Origin: Entamoeba invadens IP1
Lineage: Eukaryota; Evosea; Mastigamoebida; Endamoebidae
DNA length: 27,725 bases
Assembly (NCBI RefSeq): GCF_000330505.1
Contig: NW_004191816.1
Location: 9,850-37,574, forward strand
Direction: 5' to 3'
Part shown: positions 9,771 to 19,989 of the stretch, piece after piece
How positions within the stretch are numbered: the first letter of the stretch is position 1
Layout: each line of letters starts with the position of its first letter
The notes under the pieces: model-generated
The model's input: the letters and a program-made list of their open reading frames with translations, nothing else
Told to the model about the DNA's origin: nothing
Database searches by the model: none
Made by a program: the position numbers and the translations under genes

Positions 9771-10909
9771 ATGTCCAAACCACAGCGAAAACCTGCTTCA
9801 AAAAAATTGGATTTGAGCGTGTTGCGCCACAGTACAAAATCGGGTCGTGGCTGTGATTTTTTGGATTTCTGTGAAACCCATGCAAAAGAAATCATGGAAT
9901 GTCTAACACTCCAACAACAAATGAAATTGTTGAGAAGTGAAAAATGGCTTGAAAAGGTTTCAATTGAAACGAAAGCCAAAGTTTTGGGTGTCTCACCCTC
10001 GACGGCCCGCCTCAACAACTTGTGTGACGATGTCGAAGGGAAGTCTGGAAGAAAACGAGAAATTAATCAATCGAGAATGCCGTTGTTGTAGGAAACAATT
10101 CGAGAAAGACAAAACACCACCAAACCAATCACCACTAAAGAGATGGGAAATGTTTTAGAAGGAGTTGTTGGGAAGAAAGTATCAAAAAGAATCATCGCAA
10201 AACAGTTTGAGAAGGGAGTGTTTAATTAAGAAGATTGCAAAACCAATGGATAAAGAGAGAGCTGAGCTGAGTAAAGATGAGTTAAGAAGCTATGAAACTA
10301 GAGCTGTTGATTTGTTGAACAATGAAAAAATAATATGCCGGCGAAAGAGTTGTCCACTTGAATGGAGTTAAACCCTCCCTCCTTATCAACATGGACGAAA
10401 GTGGTTATTGTCCATTTGTGGATTCAAAAAAGCAACTTTTATGTTGACGACAACTATGACTACACCAACTCTTACTCTGTTGAGTAAGAGTTGTTATGCG
10501 CTCTCAAAAACGCATAACACTGATTGCAGGAATATTTGCCAACAACACCACGCTGAAACCACTGATCATACTATCAAACTTGACAATGAAAAATGAAATC
10601 GACAGATACATAGACAGAAATGATGTTGAAATTGCATATCAACGCAAATCCTTCATTACGGAAGACATATACACGTTGTGGCTTGAAAGATATCTTAAAT
10701 CAGAACTGGAATTAAGAAGAAAAAATTGCCCACAAGAATGGGTGGTTTTAATACAAGACAACTGTGTTAGCCACATTAAAGATGGTGCTAGAAAGTGGCT
10801 GTTCGAAAATAAAGTGGCTTTATTATTATTGTGCCCACACAGTAGCCACTTGTTACAGCCACTGGACGTTGTCATATTTGGCGTTCAAAAAGTTTGTTTT
10901 TTATTATGA
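9771..10909 (+). pseudogene. Pogo/Tigger-like (DDE_1) transposase, decayed
   Basis: The first 106 codons contain a helix-turn-helix-like segment (VSIETKAKVLGVSPSTARLNN, residues about 62-82). After an in-frame TAG (10089-10091) the same frame continues through ETIRERQNTTKPITTKEMG. It then passes through several frame changes to INMDESGYCPFVDSKK (first catalytic Asp, in the frame of 10391) and to the end frame (10496-10909). That last frame carries WVVLIQDNCVSHI (second Asp) and PHSSHLLQPLDVVIFG (third Asp). The DNCxxH and PHxSHxLQPLDV motifs are diagnostic of the DDE_1 superfamily used by pogo, Tigger and jerky-type proteins. I count 35 residues between the second and third Asp, within the family range. 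Stops near 10089, 10228, 10370 and 10484 and frame changes in both directions make this an old, inactive copy. Confidence 0.75.
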
Positions 10910-11002
10910 GAGAAATTACTGAAATAATATAATTATTCAAAGCCGTTATAAGTCTTGTTGACATGTTTACTTTTCTTTTATTGCTATTACTGATAGAAGG
11001 CA

Positions 11003-11275
11003 ATGGGTTCTTCGGTAGTTTCTCGGTTTGTTGGTATGAAGTACCCCGTTGGTGTTATGTCTCAAAATGATTATGTTGAAGATGAAGTCAAGAAAGCTAC
11101 AAAGCAAAGAAAATTGGAAATTTTAGAACTCAAGGATCAAGATGGTGCAATAGATGCTGCTAAGTTGGAAGAGTTGTCTGCTTGTATGGTCACAAAAAGA
11201 GTAGTTGAAATCATTCAATCGTTCAAATTTTCCCTTGTAAACAACAACACCCCAGCCTTTCATATGTGTGGTTAG
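11003..11275 (+). CDS. Unrecognised 90 aa ORF, possibly 3' end of the pogo-like element
   Basis: This ATG-started frame has coding-like composition and a charged, probably helical middle (EDEVKKATKQRKLEILELKD, then AAKLEELSA). It starts 93 bases after the pogo-like transposase ends and lies on the same strand. DDE_1 proteins often end in a variable helical tail, so it may be the displaced C-terminus of that element, separated by stops. It has no clear GAACT box of its own. Bases downstream to about 11450 read as further broken coding sequence (MPSEYESLGEQ, VVFSWKKKQ). I do not recognise a function. Confidence 0.3.
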   Translation: MGSSVVSRFVGMKYPVGVMSQNDYVEDEVKKATKQRKLEILELKDQDGAIDAAKLEELSACMVTKRVVEIIQSFKFSLVNNNTPAFHMCG

Positions 11276-12425
11276 GTTAAAAAGCCAATTGGAAAAAGGA
11301 TGGTACTTATGATGTCAGAATTTTTTACTGTAGGGAGTATGCCTTCAGAATACGAGAGTCTTTGGGAGAACAGGTTTGTGTAGTTCCTGTTGTTTTTTCC
11401 TGGAAAAAGAAGCAACTTAAACATTGATAGAAACGAAGGCACTTCAAAATAAGTGAAAATTTGTGTTATGTATGATTTATTTTTTGAATATTTCCTGATA
11501 ATTTCAATGTAAGTTGGGCTGACCTGTAAGATTAATTAAAGTACACAAGTTCAAAAGGAATTCAAAATGAAATTTATTTTTATTCTTCAATCATTGTTAA
11601 TATTATTTAAGTTTAAAATAATAAAAATATGGTTTTAAAAACGTACTTTTGATACAATTATCAAATTATGACATCTTGTAAACTTTAAGTTTTTACAGAT
11701 CAACTCTGATTTTTACATATTTAACAGATCAATGGAACTGATATTTTTATTATTTACTCGCGTTTAAGTAAGAACTGCATTTTCCTAAATTATTCTTACA
11801 TCGACAATCTTTTTTCATGACTGCTTATTATTGTTTGTTTTTTTCTCTTTATTCAATGTGTTTATCGATGGCTTTATTTGCTTTAATTGAACCAATACTG
11901 GTTTTTAAAAATGTGGAATCGTGAAAATTGTTTAAGTTTTTTAATACAAAAGGTGTTGACCATATAAATTTCAGTGTTTTTGATAATTGGCTTTGTACTT
12001 GTTTAAAGCATAGAATACTCTTGCCATTGAATAGAGCATTCATCCAAATTGAAATTTTATCATCTTTTTGTTATTGTTTTTTGTTATTGTTTATAAATAA
12101 TAAGAAATCTTCTTTCACTTCGTTTTTTATTTATTTTTTTTGGTTTGATTTGTATAATATGTTCATTTTGGTTCTGTTTGAAGGGAAAAAACTTCAATTA
12201 AAAGTACACCACAAGTGTAACTTATATTGAAATGTAAAAATAAACCGAACCTTTATTCAATCAACAACCATTTCTACTCAACACCTTTTTTACCACAACT
12301 ATAGTTAAAATATGTTGTTGAATGTTTATTTCATATAATTTCAAAATTCTAATTATAATAAAAGAAGATTCTTAAATAACCAAAAAACTAATACTAACCA
12401 TTTTTTCGAATGCTAGCCTGTAAAA
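11276..12425. other. Mostly gene-free AT-rich spacer
   Basis: The first 170 bases look like decayed coding sequence continuing from the upstream ORF. The remainder is AT-rich with no recognisable gene. Open frames at 11849-12043 (minus) and 11928-12230 (plus) overlap each other, are hydrophobic or low-complexity, and are probably chance. Confidence 0.4.
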
Positions 12426-12429
12426 GAAC
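12426..12429 (+). promoter_or_regulatory. GAAC box of the GASFSPG gene
   Basis: AAAAGAACAAAAAA runs straight into the ATG at 12436. The same 14-base string stands before the decayed start of the minus-strand LRR gene (7388-7392 region). Confidence 0.45.
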
Positions 12430-12435
12430 AAAAAA

Positions 12436-12582
12436 ATGGGTGCAAGTTTCTCTCCAGGCGTAGCTTTCTTCTTTTACTTTAGAATAACACAAATTTTGCC
12501 AAATAATATAAAAACTATATTATTCAATGTCCACTTTCACAGAATCAACCAATTATGTATTAGAAATAATGAAATAAAATGA
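12436..12582 (+). CDS. 48-codon remnant starting MGASFSPGVAFF
   Basis: The frame begins MGASFSPGVAFFFYF and stops at TGA 12580-12582. Its first 13 codons match the N-terminus of the minus-strand LRR pseudogene (GAGFSPGLAFFPHF). The nucleotide differences are mostly at third codon positions (GCG/GCA, GGT/GGC) or are conservative (Gly/Ser, Leu/Val), which points to protein-level conservation rather than a copied DNA element. The GAAC box is conserved too. Beyond about residue 20 there is no clear similarity, and the frame runs directly into the mariner relic that begins at 12581. This is probably the 5' stump of a family member cut off by the transposon. Its function is unknown. Confidence 0.5.
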   Translation: MGASFSPGVAFFFYFRITQILPNNIKTILFNVHFHRINQLCIRNNEIK

Positions 12583-13461
12583 ATTAGTAAAAATTGCATT
12601 GAGAGAAGGGAAATCATTTGGAACAATTTCAAATGAGTGCAGAGTGTCAAAAGACACTATCACAAAAATTAAAAAAGGAGAAGAAGTCAAACTGAAAAAA
12701 GTTGAAAAGCACAAGAAAGTGGATACCCAAATTGAAATAAATATGGTTGAAAAGATTTTAAGTAATATATTTTCTTCGTGTCTTTCCGTTTCTTACATTT
12801 TTAATATTACATTTTACAGTTTATCACAAAAGAAAAACAAACAAGTTTATATTCACCAAACAAATTAAAAGATAAACAATGACCACTACACATAAAACAA
12901 CCCATTAATAATTTTCCAAGATACAAATCGGAAATGTTAGAAATTTGAATAGATGGTTGATAAACACCATTATCTCCTATAAAAGCAGATTTTGCATGTA
13001 TTGTGATGGCAGGTATGCCTGGAGGAGAAAGGGCGATCTAAATGATTAAGCTTCTATTCCGATTTCAAAATACAACAACTGAGTGATAATATGTGGAACT
13101 ATTGGCAAAAACGTCAAATTCAAATTTGTTTTTGTTGAAAGTAAGCTGAATGCTAAAGAATACCAAAAAGTGCTTGCGGATTCCAGTGTGTNNNNNNNNN
13201 NNNNNNNNNNNNNNNNNNNNNNNNNNNNNNNNNNNNNNNNNNNNNNNNNNNNNNNNNNNNNNNNNNNNNNNNNNNNNNNNNNNNNNNNNNNATTGAAAAA
13301 AAAGAAAAATGTTTGACAATTTAGTAAAACTAAAAGCTGCGCTTTTTGAAGGCGTGGGATTCAATCAAAATTAGCACAATCAATGCTTTTTAGACTCATT
13401 ACCAAAAATATTCGAACTATGTATTGAAAATAAAGGAAACTATATTGGTCAATTACTTTAA
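12581..13461 (+). pseudogene. Mariner-family transposase, decayed copy
   Basis: The sequence aligns along its length, in changing frames, with the intact transposase at 25895-26923. In order it has ELVKIALREGKSFGTIS with a CRVSKDTITKIKKGEE helix-turn-helix, then KTNKFIFTKQIK, YKSRFCMYCDGRYAWRRKGDL, GTIGKNVKFKFVFVESKLNA, EYQKVLADSSV, and after the gap AWDSIKIS and SLPKIFELCIENKGNYIGQLL to a stop at 13459-13461. The first catalytic Asp is lost, since DESRF is here KSRF, and stops and frameshifts are frequent. Identity by eye is about half, so it belongs to a different lineage from the intact copy. The block with the second Asp and the Glu falls inside the assembly gap. No terminal repeats could be found. 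Confidence 0.7.
13192..13291. other. Assembly gap of exactly 100 N
   Basis: A run of 100 N is the conventional placeholder for a gap of unknown length. It interrupts the decayed mariner copy. Comparison with the intact transposase predicts that about 65 residues, near 200 bases, are missing here. Confidence 0.95.
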
Positions 13462-15169
13462 TTTAGAAAGTTTTAATTATTAATTTTTAGAATTGTTAAT
13501 TTTTATTTTAGACTGTTTTGATCAATAACTTTGATTGTTTATATGTTTGTCGTTTTATGTATTTGATGGCTATTTTCAATTAATAAAATAAATTAATAAT
13601 AATTATCAGTAAAAGTGTTGTATTATTTATCAAAATAGTGCCATCCGTCACATCGTTTGTTTAATGTTATGTTGTCGTTTATCTTATGTTTGTTAGAAAT
13701 ATGTGGTTTTACTCACGTTCAGTTTCAAAATGAACCACTGACCAAATAACGAACCTAGAAAATTAGGAAATATTTACCCAATATTTGGGTGATTTCCTGT
13801 TTTTTTGTTCAATAATTGAAACTGTATTGATTTTTGAGGGTTTTAAACTGTGTACCGTTGTTGGTTTAACAAACAAAAAAAATAAAAAATAAAACAAATA
13901 TAAAAATAAATAATGGGAAATTGGGACAAAGGGTTTTATAAATTTTGGAAACGGTACAAAGTTTTAAAAACAGTTTATATTTAAATAATAGTTTTCAAAT
14001 AATTATTATAAAGTGAATTTTGTTAATTGATTATATCAATAATCTTTAAAACACAACAAAAATGCCAAATAATATATAAATTTGATTTTTGAATTAGAGA
14101 TGCATTTGTTAAAAAATATTATTGTTATGAAAATTTTTGTGTATACATGTTTTGAAAAATAAAGAAACCGTTTAAAACAAAAAATCTTTTACAAATTTGT
14201 TTATTTATTAATCATTGTTTTATCGATCTTTAAAACCTCGCGTTTTTAATTTACTCGAATACATAAATTGTCATCTCATAAACTTTACATTATTAATATG
14301 TTATTTGTTATCAATTTTTATTGTATGAAATATTCAGAATTGATTTATTATTTATTGTATTTTTTGTAAAAAAAGCATAAAATATTCGATTTTTTGTTTT
14401 GTGATTTTTATTAAAAATTGACTTTTTATATTAGATAAATATCTGTTTTCTGTTTTCAACTCAACCATGGTCAGTCAATTAGTGAATTAGAAAAATTTTT
14501 TTTGTTAATATAAATACCAAAGATCATCTTTCAAAAAATTTATAAATAATATTTTAAATAAAATCACTTGTTTAAAAATAAATTTTTTATCTTAGGGAAA
14601 AAAGACCAAATTGACTGAAATTTTGTGTAAGATATTTACTATCATTAAAAAAAATAACAATCCTCATGAATCCTTTAAATAGGCCCTATCGATGATATGA
14701 AAACAATTAATTTAAAAATTTACTTACAGCTTTAAAAATTTAAATTGTTTTTTTTGTATTTAAGTAACGAAAAAGGGAATATGCCGATTTACAATAAAAA
14801 TAATTATTTCGACACAATAGTTCTTGAAATCTTTTGAGTTGTGACAATCTTGAAGGTCACCTATTATATTTTAATAATTTAACTATTAAAACCAATAAAA
14901 ATATTATTTATAGACTATTTTATCATATTTATAGATTACAATATTATGTTATAAATTGACTCACAAAAATACAAATCAAAAACCAGAATTAATAATATTA
15001 ATAAATTCTACCAATTAAGTAATCACAATCGAAAATATTCTTTTTGTTTCGAGAATAAAAAATAACCAATCACTTAACAATAAATGACAATAAAACATAA
15101 AATAAAAAAACTCAAGTAATTTGGTTATTGGGTTTCTTAAAAGCAAAAAATAATATAGAAAACCTCGTT
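13462..15169. other. Gene-free AT-rich spacer with inverted repeats
   Basis: I see no gene. There is a hairpin at 13765-13798 (AGGAAAT...ATTTCCT with inner ACCCA/TGGGT). There is also a larger inverted repeat with GTTTTAAACTGTGTACCGTT (13841-13860) facing AACGGTACAAAGTTTTAAAA (13949-13969), which may be the ends of a roughly 130-base MITE. The rest is AT-rich. Confidence 0.45.
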
Positions 15170-15174
15170 GAACT
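15170..15174 (+). promoter_or_regulatory. GAACT core promoter box
   Basis: GAACTCTAAAATAAAAAT leads directly into the ATG at 15188, with 13 bases between box and start. It fits the promoter pattern of the other genes. Confidence 0.5.
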
Positions 15175-15187
15175 CTAAAATAAAAAT

Positions 15188-16364
15188 ATGGAAACCATTG
15201 AAATGAAAAAGAAGTTTGTTTCAAACACAGTTATTCCAAAAATAACACGGCATAATAAAGTTATTTCTCAAGTTATTACTCACCAAAACTCGCGTTTTTT
15301 AACAGAAGTTGCACGGCCCAAAAAAGTCAATTACTTAGCAAATGAAAGAATAAAATACGAAGCTGCTTTTAATAAAACTTTTGAAAAACGGAAGTTGGTG
15401 TTTATTAAAACACGTTTAAAGAAAATCGATCTTCAGTCTGCAACAACGACACACAAAGACATTTCTCTTCATCTAACAATAAAAGGAAATCGATCTCTTT
15501 CTAATTCCCAAATCCAACCTTCGACAACTCAAAGACAAAAAGAGCGTATTTGCCAGAAGAGTGTTGTGACTCCACTAAACAACAAGTCTAAGACGCAAAA
15601 TCGCCCAATTATCGAAAAGACAAAAACTTTGGAAAAAAGTCAGAAACTAAAAATTCCCAGAAACCCCCAATTTGAAAAAATCAAGGAAAAAAAAGAATTT
15701 TCCTTAAATTCGAAAATTTTTCGAACTCGACCAGACTTTGATAAACCAAAAGACGCCGACGAAACAGAAGACGAAATCACTGAGACTACAGAAGACACCA
15801 TTGATGAAGTTCCTCGTTATCAAGCGATCTCACCTTCAAACCAAACATCACTAGATTATATCATTAAACTCGTTTCGTTCTTTCATCCAGTCGTCCGCCC
15901 GAAATGGTGCCTTTACACTTCACAACGAATTCTGGAGGAACTTCTTGTCTTTGGCGACGACGTCACGGTGTGGCGGGGAGGGATATTAACTGTTATTGGA
16001 CTTTATAATACACAGAAAATAGTAGACGTACTCATGCAGAGTATTGCAGTTTCTTATGAAATCAAGAGGAACGCACTTCTCATGAGGAAGATAAAAACGT
16101 TCTTAGAGGAAATACGTTGCGGGAGTCTGAAAGGAAAAAAGACGTTTGAAACCCTCAACAAAGAGAAAGTGCACTTTTGGGGAGTTACACAAGACATCAC
16201 ACTCTGCAGATATATTTATGAGGTCGGCGTGGGAATGTTTTATTTGTATATTCAAAACAGTATGTTAGATGTTGCCCTTCAAACCTTTGCGTTTTGTTGT
16301 TTGTTTTTCTCTTTATTGTATTGTATTAAAATGTTATTATATAATAGTAAATTTTGTATTATAA
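15188..16364 (+). CDS. Unrecognised protein, basic disordered N-half and helical C-domain
   Basis: The start is supported by the GAACT box. Residues 1-185 are rich in Lys, Arg, Thr, Ser and Gln and look disordered. Residues about 187-207 are strongly acidic (DADETEDEITETTEDT). Residues about 220-370 look like a folded, mostly helical domain (SLDYIIKLVSFFHPVVRPKWC, ILEELLVFGDDVTVWRGG, FLEEIRCGSLKGKKTFETL, LCRYIYEVGVGMFY). I recognise no family. A cyclin-like or other helical adaptor fold is only a guess. Read through without splicing, the frame runs to 16414 (408 aa), but its last 38 residues are AT-rich and hydrophobic in the manner of spacer. Removing the intron candidate at 16299-16347 gives a 375 aa protein ending FCLNFVL with its stop at 16362-16364. 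I prefer that model. Confidence 0.65.
16299..16347 (+). other. Candidate 49-base intron (GTTTGT...TAG)
   Basis: The segment starts with GTTTGT and ends with TAG, is AT-rich and 49 bases long. This is the form known for Entamoeba introns (extended GTTTGT donor, TAG acceptor, about 50 bases). Its position coincides with the point where the open frame turns from ordinary coding composition to AT-rich hydrophobic codons. Splicing leads to a stop five codons later. Confidence 0.45.
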
Positions 16365-16663
16365 AAATTACTATTGTAATTATTATAATTTATAATACAA
16401 TTCATTTTTTTTAAATAAATTAAAAACTCATAGACAGATTCGTATGAGGAAAAAGAAAAGTTTTTAAGAATGAGAATGAATTTATATTTGAATAAATTGG
16501 ATTGAAATGTATTTTAAGGTGTTTATTTTAATTTGTTTCATTTAAAACATAAACTCAATTTTTTATAATGATTAGTGACCTAATTTAATTGATTCTTAAA
16601 ATATTTATGTTGACTATTTTACATTTATGACAACCACGTAATTGTTTATATTTGATAACAATC
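16365..16663. other. AT-rich 3' flank
   Basis: This AT-rich spacer contains TAATT-type words of the kind linked to Entamoeba polyadenylation. I see no gene. Confidence 0.4.
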
Positions 16664-16826
16664 AAAGGCGTCTATTTGTCGTAAATTCAACAAAAAAGGT
16701 ATACATTTGTTGTAAATAAGTCAATTTATTTTAGAGTTCTAATTTATATTGAAATTTATTTTTTATGAAAATGTAAGTTTTTAATTCAAGAAAAGTTACA
16801 ATTTCGAAAAAAATTTATTAAAATGT
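16664..16826. repeat. MITE with TCTATTTGTCGT end (copy 2, right end lost)
   Basis: AAAGGCGTCTATTTGTCGT at 16664-16682 is identical to 8666-8684. Similarity continues through the imperfect second terminus (ACATTTGTTGTAAATAAGT), ATTGAAATTTATTTTTTATG and TTTTTAATTCAAGAAAAGTTAC, then fades near 16826. The inverted right terminus seen in copy 1 is missing, so this copy is truncated or its end has decayed. Confidence 0.6.
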
Positions 16827-17704
16827 AACTGTATCAATAAAATTATAAGTACCATAATTACAATCACCACTTAAAATAATGCAACTTATTATTTTTTTGT
16901 ACCATCAATTTCAAACAACATTTCAAGTTACACAACTTTATAAAAAAATATTCTTTGTTGAAACGTAAATATGACTGATAAAAGTTTGTTGTTTAAAGTT
17001 TTCAAAGTCGCTAACGTTTTTATATAAATAAAAAACAAATATAATAATTTGAAAAAACAAAAAACAAGTTTAAATTCATATAATTTAAAATTTAACAAAA
17101 ACAAACATTTCATTGTTTTTTGAACAAAATCCCATTTTTGAGTATTATTACTAAAAAATTTCAGGACATATTTTTTGACTAATTTTATCTATTATAAAAT
17201 ACCAAAGTCAATCCAATACATGATCAGCTTTTAAACGTTATTTGGTACTTATTAGATATAATCAATTGAAAAAAATCAACATTTTCATACATTTTATTCT
17301 TGTTGTTACAGTTTTTTCATATATTTTTGAATTTTTACATAATTCACATTATTTAAACAAAAATACAACAATTCAATTACAAATAAACATCGTTAGTAGA
17401 GCAACTCTATTTGGTTTGTTTTGTATTAAAATAGTAATAATTTGGACACTAAAGTAACTAAAAATTGATAATCTCAAAATTTTATCTGTATATCAATTAT
17501 ATTTTGAATACCAATTTAAGTTGTTTTGCCATGTGTTACCATTTTTAATTACAATTAAAAATATTTGGTTTTTATTTTTTAAAATAAAGAATACAGTTTG
17601 CTATTATTTGTTTTTTTTGCAACGCATTAAACAAAAAACTGCAACTTGAAAGACTTTGTTTGTATATGTTATTTAGATAAACGTTAATATTAAAGTTCAG
17701 ATTT
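16827..17704. other. Gene-free AT-rich spacer
   Basis: Open frames at 16928-17113 (minus) and 17242-17457 (plus) are hydrophobic, rich in Phe, Ile and Lys, and carry no motif or promoter box. I regard them as chance. Nothing else is seen. Confidence 0.45.
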
Positions 17705-17709
17705 CAACT
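17705..17709 (+). promoter_or_regulatory. CAACT variant of the GAACT promoter box
   Basis: TTTCAACTTAAAAATAATC lies before the ATG at 17723, with the same 13-base spacing as the box of the 15188 gene. The first base deviates (C for G). A second GTTCAG word is at 17695-17700. Confidence 0.35.
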
Positions 17710-17722
17710 TAAAAATAATCAT

Positions 17723-19150
17723 ATGCCATCCCGCCTTGAGTTATTTTTTATGATGAACGTTGCGAAGTATTTATCAAGTGTCGATGACCTTTACGAGTTT
17801 TGCAGAGTTTCAAAAAAGTGTCAAGAAACTTTAAATGCATTCCAGCAGAACTTTTTCTTTGTCGATTCAACGATAGAACGTGAACTCAAATTTTTCAATG
17901 GAATTCAAAATTACAAGGGATATAATACAATCACGACATTTCCACACAAACAATTTGAATTTTATGATATAAAAGGCGTCGTCGAAGGAATTCCTCTTGA
18001 AAAAATCCGCTCTTTAAATACGGGGATCATTCCAGATGATTGTGAAAAAATGACAAATTTGAGACATTTGGAATTTTACATTGAAGAAGATGATGATGGG
18101 TGGCAATTAGTTGATGCAGATGACTTTAAGCCATTGAGTCTTCTTGAGAATCTCAAAACAGTAAAGTTTGTAATAGAAAATCCTCCATTTACACCATTGG
18201 AAGAATATGAAAAACCTGATATTTATGAAGACTTTATTGATGCAATCACCAATATAGGGCCAAAACCGTTAATAGTTGTTGTAAATTGTGATCCACAGTA
18301 TACCAACCGGATTCTAGCCATTGGAGACAACGTCCGAGTAAGACAGATTGTTCGTAACATCGACAAATTTTCTCAAGAAATTAAGAACGAAAAAATATAT
18401 AAAGTGACTAACTGTATCTCGGGCGACGTGAATGATCTTATTGATGGGGATGTCATTCAGAAGTATGGGTTCCCAATCGTTAAACTTCATAATTGGGAAT
18501 ACAAACATAAAAGTAATGAAAAAACATTCGACTTGAGTAAGTACAATGCGTTGTATGACCTATCTCTATCTTGTAGGGACTTCGAGTATAATTGGGTATT
18601 ACCAACCAATTTGACTCGACTCTATATGTTTGATCAAAACATTGTGAATTTGAGTCAACTTCAAAATCTACAGATATTAATTACAAACCAAATTCCTCAA
18701 TGTCAGTTGAATCAATTAACTTATTTTGAATTGTCCTATCCAAAAAAATTTAATGCAAAAGAAATCAATGATATTGGAAATGTCAAAGAGTTTATTATCG
18801 AGTGTTTTAGAGAAGAGTTGCTTGATCTGTACGACTTAAAATTAACTAATGTTAACATTAGACATTTTAATGGGAAGAATATCGTGTTATCACCCCACAT
18901 AGAATCGCTAATTGTTTCCAATATAAATATTGAGCAACTCGTTATTCCCAAATCCGTCAAAACTCTATATTGTCATGCTTCAGAAAACCTCATCTCACTT
19001 CAATTTGAAAATGGAATTCAATTAGAAAGTGTCATATTGTATAGTTGCGAAAACCTTAACAAATTCACTTTACCCAAATCAGTTAAGACTCTCAAGTTGG
19101 AGTCCGACATCGAAGCTAAAATCCTTAACATCCAAGAATTGATTTTATAA
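17723..19150 (+). CDS. Leucine-rich-repeat family protein, intact, 475 aa
   Basis: The protein begins with the N-terminal signature common in Entamoeba LRR and F-box-like proteins: LELFFMMNVAKYLSSVDDLYEFCRVSKKCQ (residues about 4-33), a helical module resembling the start of an F-box domain. Irregular leucine-rich segments follow, for example MTNLRHLEFYI, LYDLSLSC, LPTNLTRLYMFDQNIVNLSQLQNL, IESLIVSNINIEQLVIPKSVKTLYC, LESVILYSCENLNKFTLPKSVKTLKL. The repeats fit a curved solenoid that binds other proteins. There is no signal peptide or membrane segment, so a cytosolic role is likely. It is a distant paralogue of the broken minus-strand gene at 4869-7378, but it lacks the BspA-type GAFxxCxxL repeats and the GAGFSPG start. 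The frame is clean, with no introns seen. Partner and function are unknown. Confidence 0.8.
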   Translation: MPSRLELFFMMNVAKYLSSVDDLYEFCRVSKKCQETLNAFQQNFFFVDSTIERELKFFNGIQNYKGYNTITTFPHKQFEFYDIKGVVEGIPLEKIRSLNTGIIPDDCEKMTNLRHLEFYIEEDDDGWQLVDADDFKPLSLLENLKTVKFVIENPPFTPLEEYEKPDIYEDFIDAITNIGPKPLIVVVNCDPQYTNRILAIGDNVRVRQIVRNIDKFSQEIKNEKIYKVTNCISGDVNDLIDGDVIQKYGFPIVKLHNWEYKHKSNEKTFDLSKYNALYDLSLSCRDFEYNWVLPTNLTRLYMFDQNIVNLSQLQNLQILITNQIPQCQLNQLTYFELSYPKKFNAKEINDIGNVKEFIIECFREELLDLYDLKLTNVNIRHFNGKNIVLSPHIESLIVSNINIEQLVIPKSVKTLYCHASENLISLQFENGIQLESVILYSCENLNKFTLPKSVKTLKLESDIEAKILNIQELIL

Positions 19151-19968
19151 TTCAGGGAGCTTTGATATTTAATTTATATATTTATTTCACAAAATAGGAT
19201 ATAGTTTTTGTTATTTATTTTTGTTTTTAGAATTATTTTTATTATTTTGAATCTATGTTTTTTCCATCATAACCAACTTTGACAGTTTGATTAATTGTTT
19301 TTTTGCACAAACATTGGGTGCAACAACATAAATAACAAAGTTGCTGTTATAAACAATTGTACGGTCAACATCTTTTATTATATTATGTAATCGATACAAT
19401 AAAATAAATTTTATACAAAAAGAACAACATGATTGACAGAATCAATCATCGATTCCAAGTTTTGTAGTCGATAAAAATTTGCTCACGAGAAATAATTTTG
19501 GTGACGTGGACGTCAATTTGCTAAACATAAGAGTTAATTAAAAAATGATGAAAAGTTAAATTGTTTTAAATCAAAATATTTTAAGTAAATAAATACAATT
19601 AACTAAGTTTGTTTCAAATATTTTTTCGTTATCTTGTTTAAATTTATTACCAATTCAATTGTCTTTATTTACTTTTAAACAAATAAGATAATTCATTAAA
19701 TAGGTTAAACCTTATTTTAGTTATTTGTTGTGTTATTGGTTATTAAGTTACTGAATAGTTACATTAATTATAATATTTTTGTACTTATCTTTTTCCTGTA
19801 AATTGTAAACATTTTTAACTAAAGAAGACTTTGAATAATATGTAAACTTTTAAAAATGACTTTATATTACAGATAGCAAAATTAATGGGTTTAAAAATGT
19901 GCAAGTTAAGGTAAAGTTCATTTATATTTTTTTTATTAAAAAAATAAAATTATTTATTTTTCCAAATT
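19151..19968. other. Gene-free AT-rich spacer
   Basis: I see no gene. There is a short perfect stem TGATTGA/TCAATCA (19430-19436, 19442-19448) and AT-rich sequence, with a TA run beginning near 19979. Confidence 0.45.
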
Positions 19969-19989
19969 TTGAAAAAAAAATATATATAT

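Noticed and set aside
11849..12230. Opposing 64- and 100-codon frames
   Set aside because: They overlap on opposite strands and both are low in complexity. Neither has a promoter box or domain.
12250..12600. Terminal inverted repeat of the decayed mariner copy
   Set aside because: No sequence upstream of 12581 matches an inverted sequence downstream of 13461 convincingly. The ends appear to be lost.
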